Counted from the first letter of the stretch, positions 44,284 through 53,899 are shown. The stretch is DNA of 61,142 nucleotides from Sulfurimonas sp. (GCA_027064515.1 JAMOPL010000023.1:1-61142), one strand, 5' to 3'. The notes: generated by a model not told the origin, from the letters alone. Program-made: numbers and translations.

Positions 44284-44589
44284 CTATTTGCCTTTTTGTA
44301 AGAGGATATATTTAACAATAGAATCTATCTCTTTATCTGTAAGTTCAAATTGAGTCATAACCGTTCTTTTATAACCAAAAGATTTATACATAGATTTTGG
44401 AGAGATTATATAAGCTTTTATCTCATCTTTTGTTCTTTTAGAAGCTATCTCACTAAATGAGATTCCAAATGAGGTAGCAGTTTGATGGTGACAGCCCCAA
44501 CAGTAAGTTTCAAATACTTTTTTGCCATCTAAATTATTTGCTGATAATGTATAAGAAAAAATAGATAAAAATAGTATAAATATTTTCAT
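44284..44589 (-). CDS. monoheme cytochrome c (NirC/NirM-like)
   Basis: Signal peptide, CWGCH. Confidence 0.85.
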   Translation of the reverse strand: MKIFILFLSIFSYTLSANNLDGKKVFETYCWGCHHQTATSFGISFSEIASKRTKDEIKAYIISPKSMYKSFGYKRTVMTQFELTDKEIDSIVKYILLQKGK

Positions 44590-44708
44590 AATGAACCTTT
44601 TTTATAAAAAAATCATTTTAACAAAAAATAACTTGATTTAATCATTAAAAAAAAATTAAATAAATATACTAAGAGAGAATTTCCCCCTAAAAAGAGGAAA
44701 ATTAGTGG

Positions 44709-46349
44709 CTATGCACCAGGTATAGTTTGTCTATGTTCAATAGAGTATGTGAAAGTTGGTGTTATTAACCCATCTATATATTTTATAAACTCACCAGTTT
44801 TTGAATCGTATATGCCGATTCTATTACAGTTCCATTCAGAAATCATAGTCCATTTACCGTGATTTGCTGGTTCTGCATGTAAGATTCTAGGAATCACCTC
44901 TTTCCCTTTTTTATTTGTTATAGTTGGGACATCCCATTGGTAAATTACTTTATTTGTTTTAGCATCAGTAATGCTACCTGTTGAAGTTCCTATTGTGATA
45001 ACTCTATCTAGTTTTAAACTTTGTTTATTTACTAGATGAATTTTATTCCAATTTTCAGATCCACCTACAACATTATCTGCCCACAGATAAGGTGTATTTA
45101 TTGATGTACTGATAAATAGTCCAGCACCACTTGTTGGAATCTCTGCGATAATATCAAAGTTATCATCCCAGATAGTAACTTCTCCAAGATTCATATTTAC
45201 AGTAGCTGATAATTGTTGATTAAGTTTTTTGTTATACCAAGAAGCACCTTGTCCTACATGAGGTTTTGAAGATGGTTTCATATAAATTTTACTTACTAGA
45301 GACTTTGTCTTAAAATCTATAACACCAATAAGGTCTGATCCTTGAGAAGCGACAAATAGATATCTACCCATCTCTTTCCCCTCATTTAAAAAACCATTAT
45401 GTATATTTTTTCCAATATCTGAAATAACTCCAACAACAGGAAAACCAGCTTTATAGTAGTCTACAATATAAACACGACCAGCATCTTTAAGTGCAAATGC
45501 GAAATATGGACCATAAGGTGTATCAAAAACACCAGATACTCTAGAAGCAGCTATCTTTCCATCAAAATTTGTAATATTTGAAGTTGGATAAACTTTTAGT
45601 GGTTCTAGTGTTAGGGCATTTAATAGAACAGCTCCACTAGGAAAATAGTTACCAGCTAGTAAATAATTTCCATTAGGGGAAACTGCAAGACCACGAGAAT
45701 CTGTACCAACCTTGACCTCTGCAATTTTTTGTTGACCTGGAGAATTAAGATCAAACATAGTTAATAAACCTGAACGAGATATAGAGTAAGCATAGCGAGG
45801 TAGTTTTTTGTTTGTAACTGTTATATGAACAGCATATCCAGCAGAGTGTCTTGATAGGATATCACCAGTTGTTCCATCAAGAAAAGTAACCCTCTCAGCA
45901 TCTCTTTCTGTAACAAAACAGATATCAGTTGTCTGGTTTACATCTACTGGTTTAGCGTATTTTCTTAAAAACCCAACTCTATCATTAAGTTTTCTCCAAC
46001 TGGATTTTACTGCTTTTAGTGAAAGAATATCTGGTCTTTTTGTTTTAAAATGTTGAAGGTAATCAACCATTTTTAAGGCATCAGCCTGAGAAAACATATC
46101 TTTAAAGGCGGGCATTTTAATAAAAGAATTACCATTTAAAATAGCATCAACAAGTTGATAAGCATTTTTTTTAGCTATTGCTGATGGGCGAAGATCTGAG
46201 CCTATCCCACCAGAGTGATTAGAACTATGACAAACTTTACATTCTTCTTCAAATACTTTTTCTACATCCATATTTGAAACATTAGCAAGTAAATTTAAAT
46301 TTAGAACTGTCATTGAAATAAGTAATATAATAGATTTTTGGAATCTCAT
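44709..46349 (-). CDS. nirS: cytochrome cd1 nitrite reductase
   Basis: N-terminal CKVCHSS heme c site, d1 propeller (MGRYLFVASQGSDLIGVIDF), adjacent d1-heme genes. Confidence 0.95.
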   Translation of the reverse strand: MRFQKSIILLISMTVLNLNLLANVSNMDVEKVFEEECKVCHSSNHSGGIGSDLRPSAIAKKNAYQLVDAILNGNSFIKMPAFKDMFSQADALKMVDYLQHFKTKRPDILSLKAVKSSWRKLNDRVGFLRKYAKPVDVNQTTDICFVTERDAERVTFLDGTTGDILSRHSAGYAVHITVTNKKLPRYAYSISRSGLLTMFDLNSPGQQKIAEVKVGTDSRGLAVSPNGNYLLAGNYFPSGAVLLNALTLEPLKVYPTSNITNFDGKIAASRVSGVFDTPYGPYFAFALKDAGRVYIVDYYKAGFPVVGVISDIGKNIHNGFLNEGKEMGRYLFVASQGSDLIGVIDFKTKSLVSKIYMKPSSKPHVGQGASWYNKKLNQQLSATVNMNLGEVTIWDDNFDIIAEIPTSGAGLFISTSINTPYLWADNVVGGSENWNKIHLVNKQSLKLDRVITIGTSTGSITDAKTNKVIYQWDVPTITNKKGKEVIPRILHAEPANHGKWTMISEWNCNRIGIYDSKTGEFIKYIDGLITPTFTYSIEHRQTIPGA

Positions 46350-46439
46350 ATTCTCTCCTTGTTTAATAATATATAAAACTTGATATAGTTTATTACAATT
46401 AGTATAAATGTATTATAAGTTTAGAATTAATATTAACTA

Positions 46440-46453
46440 TTGATACATATCAA
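46440..46453. promoter_or_regulatory. FNR/DNR-type binding site
   Basis: TTGATACATATCAA, perfect TTGAT-N4-ATCAA palindrome between divergent nirS and 46513 gene. Confidence 0.85.
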
Positions 46454-46512
46454 GGTGTAAATAAGTTATATTAATTATAATTATCAAATATATTTAATAA
46501 AGGATTTATAAA

Positions 46513-46857
46513 ATGTCAAATATTCCAAGTGAAGCAAAAAAAATAGAGGTTGATGGTGCAACTGTTGATTTCTTTGAATTAGCAAAAGATGGTGTAAGTA
46601 GTTATTACTTCGATACTTCAGCAGAGGGTCCTCCACATCCAATGGTTAATGCTATGTGTGGTTTAAAGCTTATCAAGGGTACTAATAATAGAGTAGTTAT
46701 GATTAATCATAAAGCACCAGGTGGTCTTTTTGCTAAATTAGAGGCAGATGTAGCATATTGTACTGAAGATATTGATGGTGGTCTTGTTAAAGTTGTTTTT
46801 ACAAGTGTTGAAGCAGGTGTAGATTCTGATTTAAATCAAACATCTTGCCACGGATAA
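46513..46857 (+). CDS. small Cys-containing protein of unknown function
   Basis: 114 aa, no signal peptide; AMCGLK, AYCTED, TSCHG; RBS aaagg upstream. Confidence 0.85.
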   Translation: MSNIPSEAKKIEVDGATVDFFELAKDGVSSYYFDTSAEGPPHPMVNAMCGLKLIKGTNNRVVMINHKAPGGLFAKLEADVAYCTEDIDGGLVKVVFTSVEAGVDSDLNQTSCHG

Positions 46858-46860
46858 ACA

Positions 46861-48096
46861 ATGTCTAGCATCTCGCAAGATTTTGCTCCCCCATTTAAAC
46901 TAATAGCTCCCTTTTTTATATTGGGGAGTTTCTTTTATCTTATTACAGCTCTTTTTCTTTTTTCAATAAATATCGAAGATTTATCATTTGTAAACCCTCA
47001 AGTTTTAGGATTTGTACATCTGTTTTTACTTGGATTTGTGATGATGATTATTTTTGGAGCTATGGCACAACTTGTTCCCGTAGTTCTTGAAGTAGGGCAT
47101 TTTGGGGTTGAACTCTTTTATGCTATTTGGCCTTTACTGCTCATAGGTACGATTCTTATGGTGTTTGGATTTTTGTATTCCCCTCAACTATTACCTTATG
47201 GTGGTGTTGTTGTGCTTGTCTCTATGATGATTTTTGTTATGGAAATATTTATGACAATTTTTAAAGTAGAAAAATTAAATCTTGTTATGAGTAGTGTTCT
47301 TATCTCAAATACATTTCTATTTTTTGGGATTATTTTTGGTCTTTTAATGGCACTATCTTATGCTGGAACTATTGATGTAGATATAGCATCACTTTTAAAA
47401 GGTCATATCTCTTTAGTTATTGGTGGTTATATTACTATCACTATTATGGGATTATCTATCGTCTTAGTGCCTATGTTTACCCTTTCTCATGGATTTTCTA
47501 TGAAGCCCTTAGAGATTGCTATATCACTAATGAGTGTTGGTGTTATCTCTGTTGTAGTTGCTACACTTATGGATATTGTATTTTTAGAGTATATTGGGTA
47601 TCTATTGTCGGCTATTTCTATGCTATTTTATTTTTATATTATCTATATTATCTATAAAACAAGACCTAGAAAAGAGAATGATGTATATGCAATATCGTTG
47701 ATGTTTTCATACATATCTATGCTCGTTGCATTAGCATTAGGTGTTTTATATTTTATAGTTGGTAGTGAGAATCTACTTTTAGCTTCTGGATGGTTACTAA
47801 TTTATGGATTTTTTTCTTTTCTAATTACAGGACATATCTATAAAATTATCCCATTTTTGGTTTGGTTTGAGAAATTTTCACCACTTGTAGGGAAACAAAA
47901 AGTACCAATGTTAGCCGATATGGTACCGTACAAAAGTTCACAGGCACAGTTTGTTTTTTCAGCTGTTGGTGTTGTTTTAATAACAATAGCACTTGTAGTG
48001 CAAAGTAATATACTTATAAGTGCAGGAGCATCATTTTTGGTTATTGGTGCTTTGGCGTTTATACGAAGTGTATTTTATATGATAAATTTTAAATAA
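46861..48096 (+). CDS. polytopic membrane protein, NnrS-like / heme-copper-oxidase-subunit-I-like
   Basis: About 12 TM; His in or near TMs: GFVHLFLLGF, EVGHFG, KGHISLVIGGY, TLSHGFS, TGHIYKIIPFLVWFE. Confidence 0.75.
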   Translation: MSSISQDFAPPFKLIAPFFILGSFFYLITALFLFSINIEDLSFVNPQVLGFVHLFLLGFVMMIIFGAMAQLVPVVLEVGHFGVELFYAIWPLLLIGTILMVFGFLYSPQLLPYGGVVVLVSMMIFVMEIFMTIFKVEKLNLVMSSVLISNTFLFFGIIFGLLMALSYAGTIDVDIASLLKGHISLVIGGYITITIMGLSIVLVPMFTLSHGFSMKPLEIAISLMSVGVISVVVATLMDIVFLEYIGYLLSAISMLFYFYIIYIIYKTRPRKENDVYAISLMFSYISMLVALALGVLYFIVGSENLLLASGWLLIYGFFSFLITGHIYKIIPFLVWFEKFSPLVGKQKVPMLADMVPYKSSQAQFVFSAVGVVLITIALVVQSNILISAGASFLVIGALAFIRSVFYMINFK

Positions 48097-48108
48097 GGAT
48101 TTTACAAA

Positions 48109-48411
48109 ATGTTATACACAAAAGAGGAACTATTTTTAGCAATTTCTACTGTTATTGACCCTGAGGTTGGATTTAATCTTGTAGAGATGGGTCTTATTTA
48201 TGATGCCAAATCTGATGATGAGGGTAATGTAAAAGTTACTATGACCTTATCAACAAAAGCTTGTCCATTGCATCAGATGATTGTTCAGTGGGTTAAAGAA
48301 TCTGTTGAGAAGATGGATGGAATAAAAGAGGTTGAAGTTGAGGTTGTTTGGGAACCAGTATGGAATATCTCAATGGCTGACGATAATGTTAAAAAAGCAC
48401 TAGGTGCTTAA
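48109..48411 (+). CDS. DUF59/MIP18-family (PaaD/SufT-like) protein
   Basis: VIDPEVGFNLVEMGLIYD; TLSTKACPLHQMI. Confidence 0.92.
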   Translation: MLYTKEELFLAISTVIDPEVGFNLVEMGLIYDAKSDDEGNVKVTMTLSTKACPLHQMIVQWVKESVEKMDGIKEVEVEVVWEPVWNISMADDNVKKALGA

Positions 48412-48416
48412 TTAAC

Positions 48417-49517
48417 TTATATAATTAATGAGTTACTCTCATATGAGTGTATCTCATCTAACAAAATTTTTAGTTCCTTAGAGTATTTTTTTATAGCAAT
48501 TATACAATCTTGGGAATTTTTATTATCAATTGCCTCAATTAATTGTATTGATGTCTTATATAAATCATTGGCTCCTATATTTAAACATACACCTGAAATA
48601 TCTAAAGCTACTTTATGGGCTTCTTGTAATTTATGCTCTTTAAGTAGTCTATATATCCACTGATCAGATTTAGAATAGTTGGAGATAAACTCTGTAAGTA
48701 TCTCTTTATAAAAATTAGTATCACCAGAACAAACCTCTAAACCTTTATTTGTGTCTAGTATATCATTTGTTAAAGTATCTATTAGATTTATTTCATTCTC
48801 TTCAGTATAAGAGTAAATTATATCGTAAAGTGCATCAAGATTTAATGGTTTCTCAAGATGATTTTCCATCCCTGCATCATTCATTTTTCTCACATCATCC
48901 ACGGCTGTATCACCACTTAATGCAATTACTGCTATATGTTCATATCTAGGATTTTTTCTTATAGTCATAGTCGCTTTAAAACCATCAACTCTAGGCATAT
49001 GTGCATCCATAAGTATAAGAGCGAAATTTTGGTCGTTTTCTAGGATATCTAAAGCTATTTGCCCATCATCTGCTATCACTATTTCCATTCCACTATCAGC
49101 TAGTAAACTTGTGATAACTTTTTGATTTATTAAGTTGTCTTCTGCCACTAAAATTCTTGTACCTTTAAAAATTTTAAAATCATCTTTTAAAATTTTATCG
49201 TGAGCTGGTACAACCCTTTTTATTCTATTTAATTTTGGTTTTTTTTCACTAGCTTTAGGTAGTGGCTTTTTAGGTTTAGGTGGTTTATTTTGTTCTTCTA
49301 CCCTCTTTTTTTCTTCATCTATTACTTTTTGTTTTTCTGTTTCAATATTTTTTATAAACTCTTCTTCATAAGGATCAGCTACTAAATCACTATTCATTAA
49401 ACCTAATGTATCCTTATCACTCTTTTTATTAGTGATTTTTTTAACTACTAGATAAACTATAATAATTGCAAAAACAATCAATAATGGCAGTATATATTCA
49501 GAGTAAGTGTCAAACAT
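48417..49517 (-). CDS. membrane-anchored response regulator with degenerate HPt-like C-terminus
   Basis: N-terminal TM, receiver LVAEDNLINQKV/LILMDAHMPRVDG, C-terminal ALDISGVCLNIGA. Confidence 0.85.
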   Translation of the reverse strand: MFDTYSEYILPLLIVFAIIIVYLVVKKITNKKSDKDTLGLMNSDLVADPYEEEFIKNIETEKQKVIDEEKKRVEEQNKPPKPKKPLPKASEKKPKLNRIKRVVPAHDKILKDDFKIFKGTRILVAEDNLINQKVITSLLADSGMEIVIADDGQIALDILENDQNFALILMDAHMPRVDGFKATMTIRKNPRYEHIAVIALSGDTAVDDVRKMNDAGMENHLEKPLNLDALYDIIYSYTEENEINLIDTLTNDILDTNKGLEVCSGDTNFYKEILTEFISNYSKSDQWIYRLLKEHKLQEAHKVALDISGVCLNIGANDLYKTSIQLIEAIDNKNSQDCIIAIKKYSKELKILLDEIHSYESNSLII

Positions 49518-49639
49518 TTTGTATTTCCTATTGCTAATTATCTTTATTATAGCAAAAAATAAAAAATAAAAGTTTATAATATTTACTTTTTTTTATTCTA
49601 TATGTGTTATTATCTGCTATTAAGCACTTAGGAAAATAG

Positions 49640-50230
49640 ATGAAAAGCTATATAAAAAATCAGATAAAAGATTCTTACGAAACAAAAAAAGCTATATATG
49701 AAAATGATATTTTACTTGATAAAATAGAAAAACTTTCAAGATTATGTGTAGAGTTGTATAGAGGAAAAAATAAAACAATTTTAGCTGGTAATGGTGGAAG
49801 TGCAGCAGATTCTCAACATATTGCTGCTGAGCTAGTTGGTAGATATGGTTTTGATAGACCATCTATTCCATCGTTGGCACTTACAACAGATACTTCAAAT
49901 CTAACAGCTATTGGTAATGATTATGGATATGATAAAATATTTTCTCGTCAGTTAGAGGGGATGGGGCAAGATGGTGATATTTTTATTGGAATCTCTACAT
50001 CTGGAAATTCTCAGAATCTAATTAATGCATTCAAAGTAGCAAAAGAGAAAAATATTTTAACAGTGGCTTTAGTTGGTAAAGATGGTGGGAAAATGGCACA
50101 GATGGCTGATATTGCCTTAATTGTTCCATCAAATTCAACTCCTCGTATTCAAGAATCTCATATTTTGATTGGTCATATTTTATGTGATATTATTGAAAAA
50201 GAGATTTTTGGTGATGGTGTTGGTAATTAA
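49640..50230 (+). CDS. gmhA: sedoheptulose-7-phosphate isomerase
   Basis: AGNGGSAADSQHIAAELVGRY. Confidence 0.96.
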   Translation: MKSYIKNQIKDSYETKKAIYENDILLDKIEKLSRLCVELYRGKNKTILAGNGGSAADSQHIAAELVGRYGFDRPSIPSLALTTDTSNLTAIGNDYGYDKIFSRQLEGMGQDGDIFIGISTSGNSQNLINAFKVAKEKNILTVALVGKDGGKMAQMADIALIVPSNSTPRIQESHILIGHILCDIIEKEIFGDGVGN

Positions 50231-50233
50231 TCT

Positions 50234-50749
50234 ATGAAAAAAGCCCTTTTCCTTGATCGTGATGGTGTTATAAATGTTGAAAAAGATTATCTTTACAAGA
50301 TAGAAGATTTTGAGTTTATTGATGGAATATTTGATCTTTGTAGGTATTATCAAAATCTTGGATTTTTGATTGTAGTGGTTACGAATCAGTCTGGAATAGC
50401 AAGAGGTTATTATAATGAAAATGATTTTAATATCTTAACATCTTGGATGGTACAAAAATTTTCTGATGAAAATATAGATATATCAAAAGTTTACTTTTGC
50501 CCACATCATCCTGATATTTCAGGTGATTGTGAGTGTAGAAAACCAAAATCTGGAATGCTTTTAGAGGCTCAAAAAGAGTTTGATATAAATTTAGAAGATT
50601 CTATTCTTGTCGGTGATAAAGAGAGAGATATAGAAGCTGGAATCTCTGCTGGATTGAGAGAAACTTATCTGTTTGATGAATCTTGTAAGGTTTTAGATTC
50701 TAAAGCAACTAAAATAGTATCAAAATTGAAAAATATAATGGAAAAATAG
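50234..50749 (+). CDS. gmhB: D-glycero-beta-D-manno-heptose 1,7-bisphosphate phosphatase
   Basis: LFLDRDGVINVEKDYLYK, CPHHPDISGDCECRKPKSGM. Confidence 0.95.
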   Translation: MKKALFLDRDGVINVEKDYLYKIEDFEFIDGIFDLCRYYQNLGFLIVVVTNQSGIARGYYNENDFNILTSWMVQKFSDENIDISKVYFCPHHPDISGDCECRKPKSGMLLEAQKEFDINLEDSILVGDKERDIEAGISAGLRETYLFDESCKVLDSKATKIVSKLKNIMEK

Positions 50750-51235
50750 ATGTTGATTTTAAATAGTGGTGGAACATTTAACAAAAGATATAATGAGATA
50801 AGTGGGGAGTTAGAAGTTCCTTTTGATAATTTAGCGATAGATACTATACTTAAAAATTATAATGATAATTTTAATATCGCTGGGGTTGTTTATAAAGATA
50901 GTCTTGAGATGGATATAAATGATAGAAAGATGCTTACAAATATTATTATGGAATCTGAAGAGGATACTTTTATAGTGGTTCATGGAACAGATACTATGGA
51001 TGAAACAGCAGAGTTTTTTGATGCGATATTTGATGATAGAAAGATAATTTTAGTGGGTGCTATGAAACCATTTGAGATAGATAAGATAGAATCTAGTTTT
51101 AATCTTGGGATGGCTATTGGTTTTGCTAACTCTCAAAATGATGATGGAATCTATATATGTATGAGTGGTTTTGTTCAGCCTTGGGATAAAATCAAAAAAA
51201 ACAGGGTAATAGGGAAGTTTGAAGTTGTCGAATAA
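50750..51235 (+). CDS. single-domain asparaginase-like protein
   Basis: ILNSGGTFNKRY and VVHGTDTMDETAEFF; lacks C-terminal domain. Confidence 0.85.
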   Translation: MLILNSGGTFNKRYNEISGELEVPFDNLAIDTILKNYNDNFNIAGVVYKDSLEMDINDRKMLTNIIMESEEDTFIVVHGTDTMDETAEFFDAIFDDRKIILVGAMKPFEIDKIESSFNLGMAIGFANSQNDDGIYICMSGFVQPWDKIKKNRVIGKFEVVE

Positions 51236-53624
51236 AATAGCTTGTACACATTGTCACTTAGAATTTAATGAAGATGTGCTAATAAAAGATGGTGAGCATT
51301 ATTTTTGTTGTAATGGTTGTCAAGGAGTTTATCATCTACTAAGTGATGAGGGGCTTGATAGTTTTTATGATAAACTAGGTTCAAATACTTTAACTGCTCC
51401 AACTACTCAATATGAAGATTCTTCTAATTTTGATTCACCAGCTTTTTATGATAAATTTGTAAAAGAAAATAGTGAAGGTTTTAATGAAGTTTCACTTATC
51501 ATAGAGGGGATTCACTGTTCTGCTTGTGTTTGGTTAAATGAAAAAGCTCTTCACAAAATGGATGGAATCATTGATGCAAGTATAAATTTCACAAATAATA
51601 AAGCTGTGATTACTTGGGTAGATAAAGTGGTAAAACTATCACAAATTATAGATATGATTCGTGCTATTGGTTACAATGCTTTTCCTTATGATTCTTCTAT
51701 CCAAGAGGCTCATGCGAATAAAGAGAGAAAAGATTACTATCTAAGAATGGCAGTTGCAATTTTTTCATCTATGAATATTATGTGGATAGCAGTTGCTCAA
51801 TATGCTGGATATTTTTCTGGAATGTCTCAAGATATAAAAACTATTTTAAATATTGGGGAGTGGATTTTAGCTACTCCTGTTCTTTTTTATAGTGGTTGGA
51901 TATTTTTTAGAGGTGCTTACTATGGTTTAAAAACTAGAGTTGTCAATATGGATATTTTAGTATCAACAGGAGCTTTATTAACTTATATTTATTCTATTTA
52001 TATAACCATTATGGAAAATGGGGAAGCCTATTTTGATTCTGTAACTATGATAATAAGTTTTGTTTTAGTAGGTAAATTTTTAGAGGTTTTAAGCAAAAAA
52101 AGTGCGGCTGATGCTCTTGATATGATTGGTAAAAATATACCAACAGAAGTAAATATTATTAGAGATGAAAAGATTATATCTTGTAAATTAGCTGATGTAG
52201 TTGTTGGTGATACTATTGTTGTTTCTACTGGTGAAAAAGTTTTATTTGATGGTGAGATTCTAAAAGGGAGTGGTTCTTTTGATGAATCTAGTTTAACGGG
52301 TGAGAGTGAGCCTATCTATAAAACTATTGGTGATAGTGTGGTTAGTGGGACTGTAAGTTTAGATGCTGATATACACTATGAAGCTAGTAAAGATTTTGAA
52401 CACTCTACACTTTCAAATTTAGTAGCACTTTTGGAAACAGCGATACTTAAAAAACCAAAAATTGAACAGATGGCAAATAGATTATCAGAGTGGTTTTCTT
52501 CTGTGATTTTAGGATTATCTCTTATCACTTTTTTAGTATGGTGGTTTTTAGGGAGTGGTTTTGAACTCTCTTTTATGGTTGCTATATCTGTTATTGTTAT
52601 AGCTTGTCCTTGTGCTTTAGCTTTGGCTACACCTGTTGCAACATTAGTGGGGCTTAGTCTAGGAGCAAATAGAGGAATCCTTTTTAAGGAAGCTGCTCAA
52701 CTTGAAACTATGGCAAAGGTAGATACTTTAGTGTTGGATAAAACAGGAACTATAACAGTGGGTAAACCTGAGGTTATTAATGAAAATATCTATAAAGATT
52801 TTGATAAAAATATTTTATATTCACTTGTAAAATCATCTAGGCACCCAGTAGCAAAAGGGATAGCAAATTATTTAAAATTGGATGAAAATATCGATGAGTA
52901 TATTTTAGATGATTATACTCAGATTCCAGCATCTGGAATCTCTGCTAGATATAATAAGAGTAAAATTTTAGGTGGTAATCTAAAACTTCTAGTAGATAAT
53001 GGTTTAGAGAGTGAATTTGAGAGTGATAATACACTCTTTTACTTTAGTGTTGATGATTCTATTGTTGCTATTTATGAGCTACGAGATAGTATAAAAGATA
53101 ATGCTAAAGAGTTAGTTAGTAACCTAAATAATAAAGGTATATCGGTAGTGATGCTTACTGGTGATCATGCAAATACTGCAAAACGGGTAGCTTTAGAGGT
53201 TGGGATAACCCAGTATGAAAGTGAACAAACTCCAGAAGATAAATCAAAATATATTGAGAATCTTCATACTCAAGATAAAGTAGTTGTGATGGTTGGCGAT
53301 GGTGTGAATGATATTTTAGCACTCGCTCAAGCTGATATTGGGATTGTTATGGGTAGTGGAAGTGATATAGCTGTTGATGTTGGAGATGTTGTTCTTTTGG
53401 ATGATTCTCTCCGTTCACTAGAAGATTCTTTTAAAATATCTCGTACAACTTTTGGACTTATAAAACAAAATCTTGGAATCTCTTTGGTTTATAATGCTAT
53501 TACCGTTCCCCTTGCAATGACAGGATATGTTATACCGTTGGTCGCTGCAATATCTATGAGTGTGAGTTCATTACTTGTTGTTGGTAACTCTATGCGAATC
53601 CGTTATAAATGGAATAAAAATTAA
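51219..53624 (+). CDS. ccoI: cbb3-oxidase-assembly copper P-type ATPase (CcoI/FixI-like)
   Basis: CTHCHLEF/FCCNGCQGVYHLL, HMA GIHCSACVW, CPCALALATP, DKTGTIT; TTG start. Confidence 0.92.
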   Translation: MKLSNKIACTHCHLEFNEDVLIKDGEHYFCCNGCQGVYHLLSDEGLDSFYDKLGSNTLTAPTTQYEDSSNFDSPAFYDKFVKENSEGFNEVSLIIEGIHCSACVWLNEKALHKMDGIIDASINFTNNKAVITWVDKVVKLSQIIDMIRAIGYNAFPYDSSIQEAHANKERKDYYLRMAVAIFSSMNIMWIAVAQYAGYFSGMSQDIKTILNIGEWILATPVLFYSGWIFFRGAYYGLKTRVVNMDILVSTGALLTYIYSIYITIMENGEAYFDSVTMIISFVLVGKFLEVLSKKSAADALDMIGKNIPTEVNIIRDEKIISCKLADVVVGDTIVVSTGEKVLFDGEILKGSGSFDESSLTGESEPIYKTIGDSVVSGTVSLDADIHYEASKDFEHSTLSNLVALLETAILKKPKIEQMANRLSEWFSSVILGLSLITFLVWWFLGSGFELSFMVAISVIVIACPCALALATPVATLVGLSLGANRGILFKEAAQLETMAKVDTLVLDKTGTITVGKPEVINENIYKDFDKNILYSLVKSSRHPVAKGIANYLKLDENIDEYILDDYTQIPASGISARYNKSKILGGNLKLLVDNGLESEFESDNTLFYFSVDDSIVAIYELRDSIKDNAKELVSNLNNKGISVVMLTGDHANTAKRVALEVGITQYESEQTPEDKSKYIENLHTQDKVVVMVGDGVNDILALAQADIGIVMGSGSDIAVDVGDVVLLDDSLRSLEDSFKISRTTFGLIKQNLGISLVYNAITVPLAMTGYVIPLVAAISMSVSSLLVVGNSMRIRYKWNKN

Positions 53625-53635
53625 GGTGGTAAAAA

Positions 53636-53851
53636 ATGGATAATTGGGTAATAGCTATGATGCTAGGAGCATCTATATTTTTAGGATCAATTGCACTTTT
53701 TGCTTTTCTTTGGGCTGTTAAAAATGGTCAGTTTGATGATCAAGAGAAGTTTTTAAATGGTGCTAAGTTTGATAATGAAGAGGAATTGAATGACGCTGTA
53801 AATCAAGAGAGAAAAAAGGAAAAGTTGAAAAAAAGTTATAGACCAGAATAA
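53636..53851 (+). CDS. ccoS: CcoS-like cbb3 oxidase maturation protein
   Basis: Small one-TM protein directly after ccoI; FLWAVKNGQFDDQE. Confidence 0.92.
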   Translation: MDNWVIAMMLGASIFLGSIALFAFLWAVKNGQFDDQEKFLNGAKFDNEEELNDAVNQERKKEKLKKSYRPE

Positions 53852-53861
53852 AGTTTATGGG

Positions 53862-53887
53862 TATGAATTGCCAAAAGGCAATTCATA
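53862..53887. terminator. bidirectional hairpin
   Basis: tatgaattgcc-aaaa-ggcaattcata, 11-bp perfect stem. Confidence 0.85.
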
Positions 53888-53899
53888 AGGTAATATTAA

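Noticed and set aside
44633-44645. TTGATTTAATCAT upstream of the nir cytochrome c gene as an FNR box
   Set aside because: Spacer is 3 rather than 4 and the second half is imperfect.
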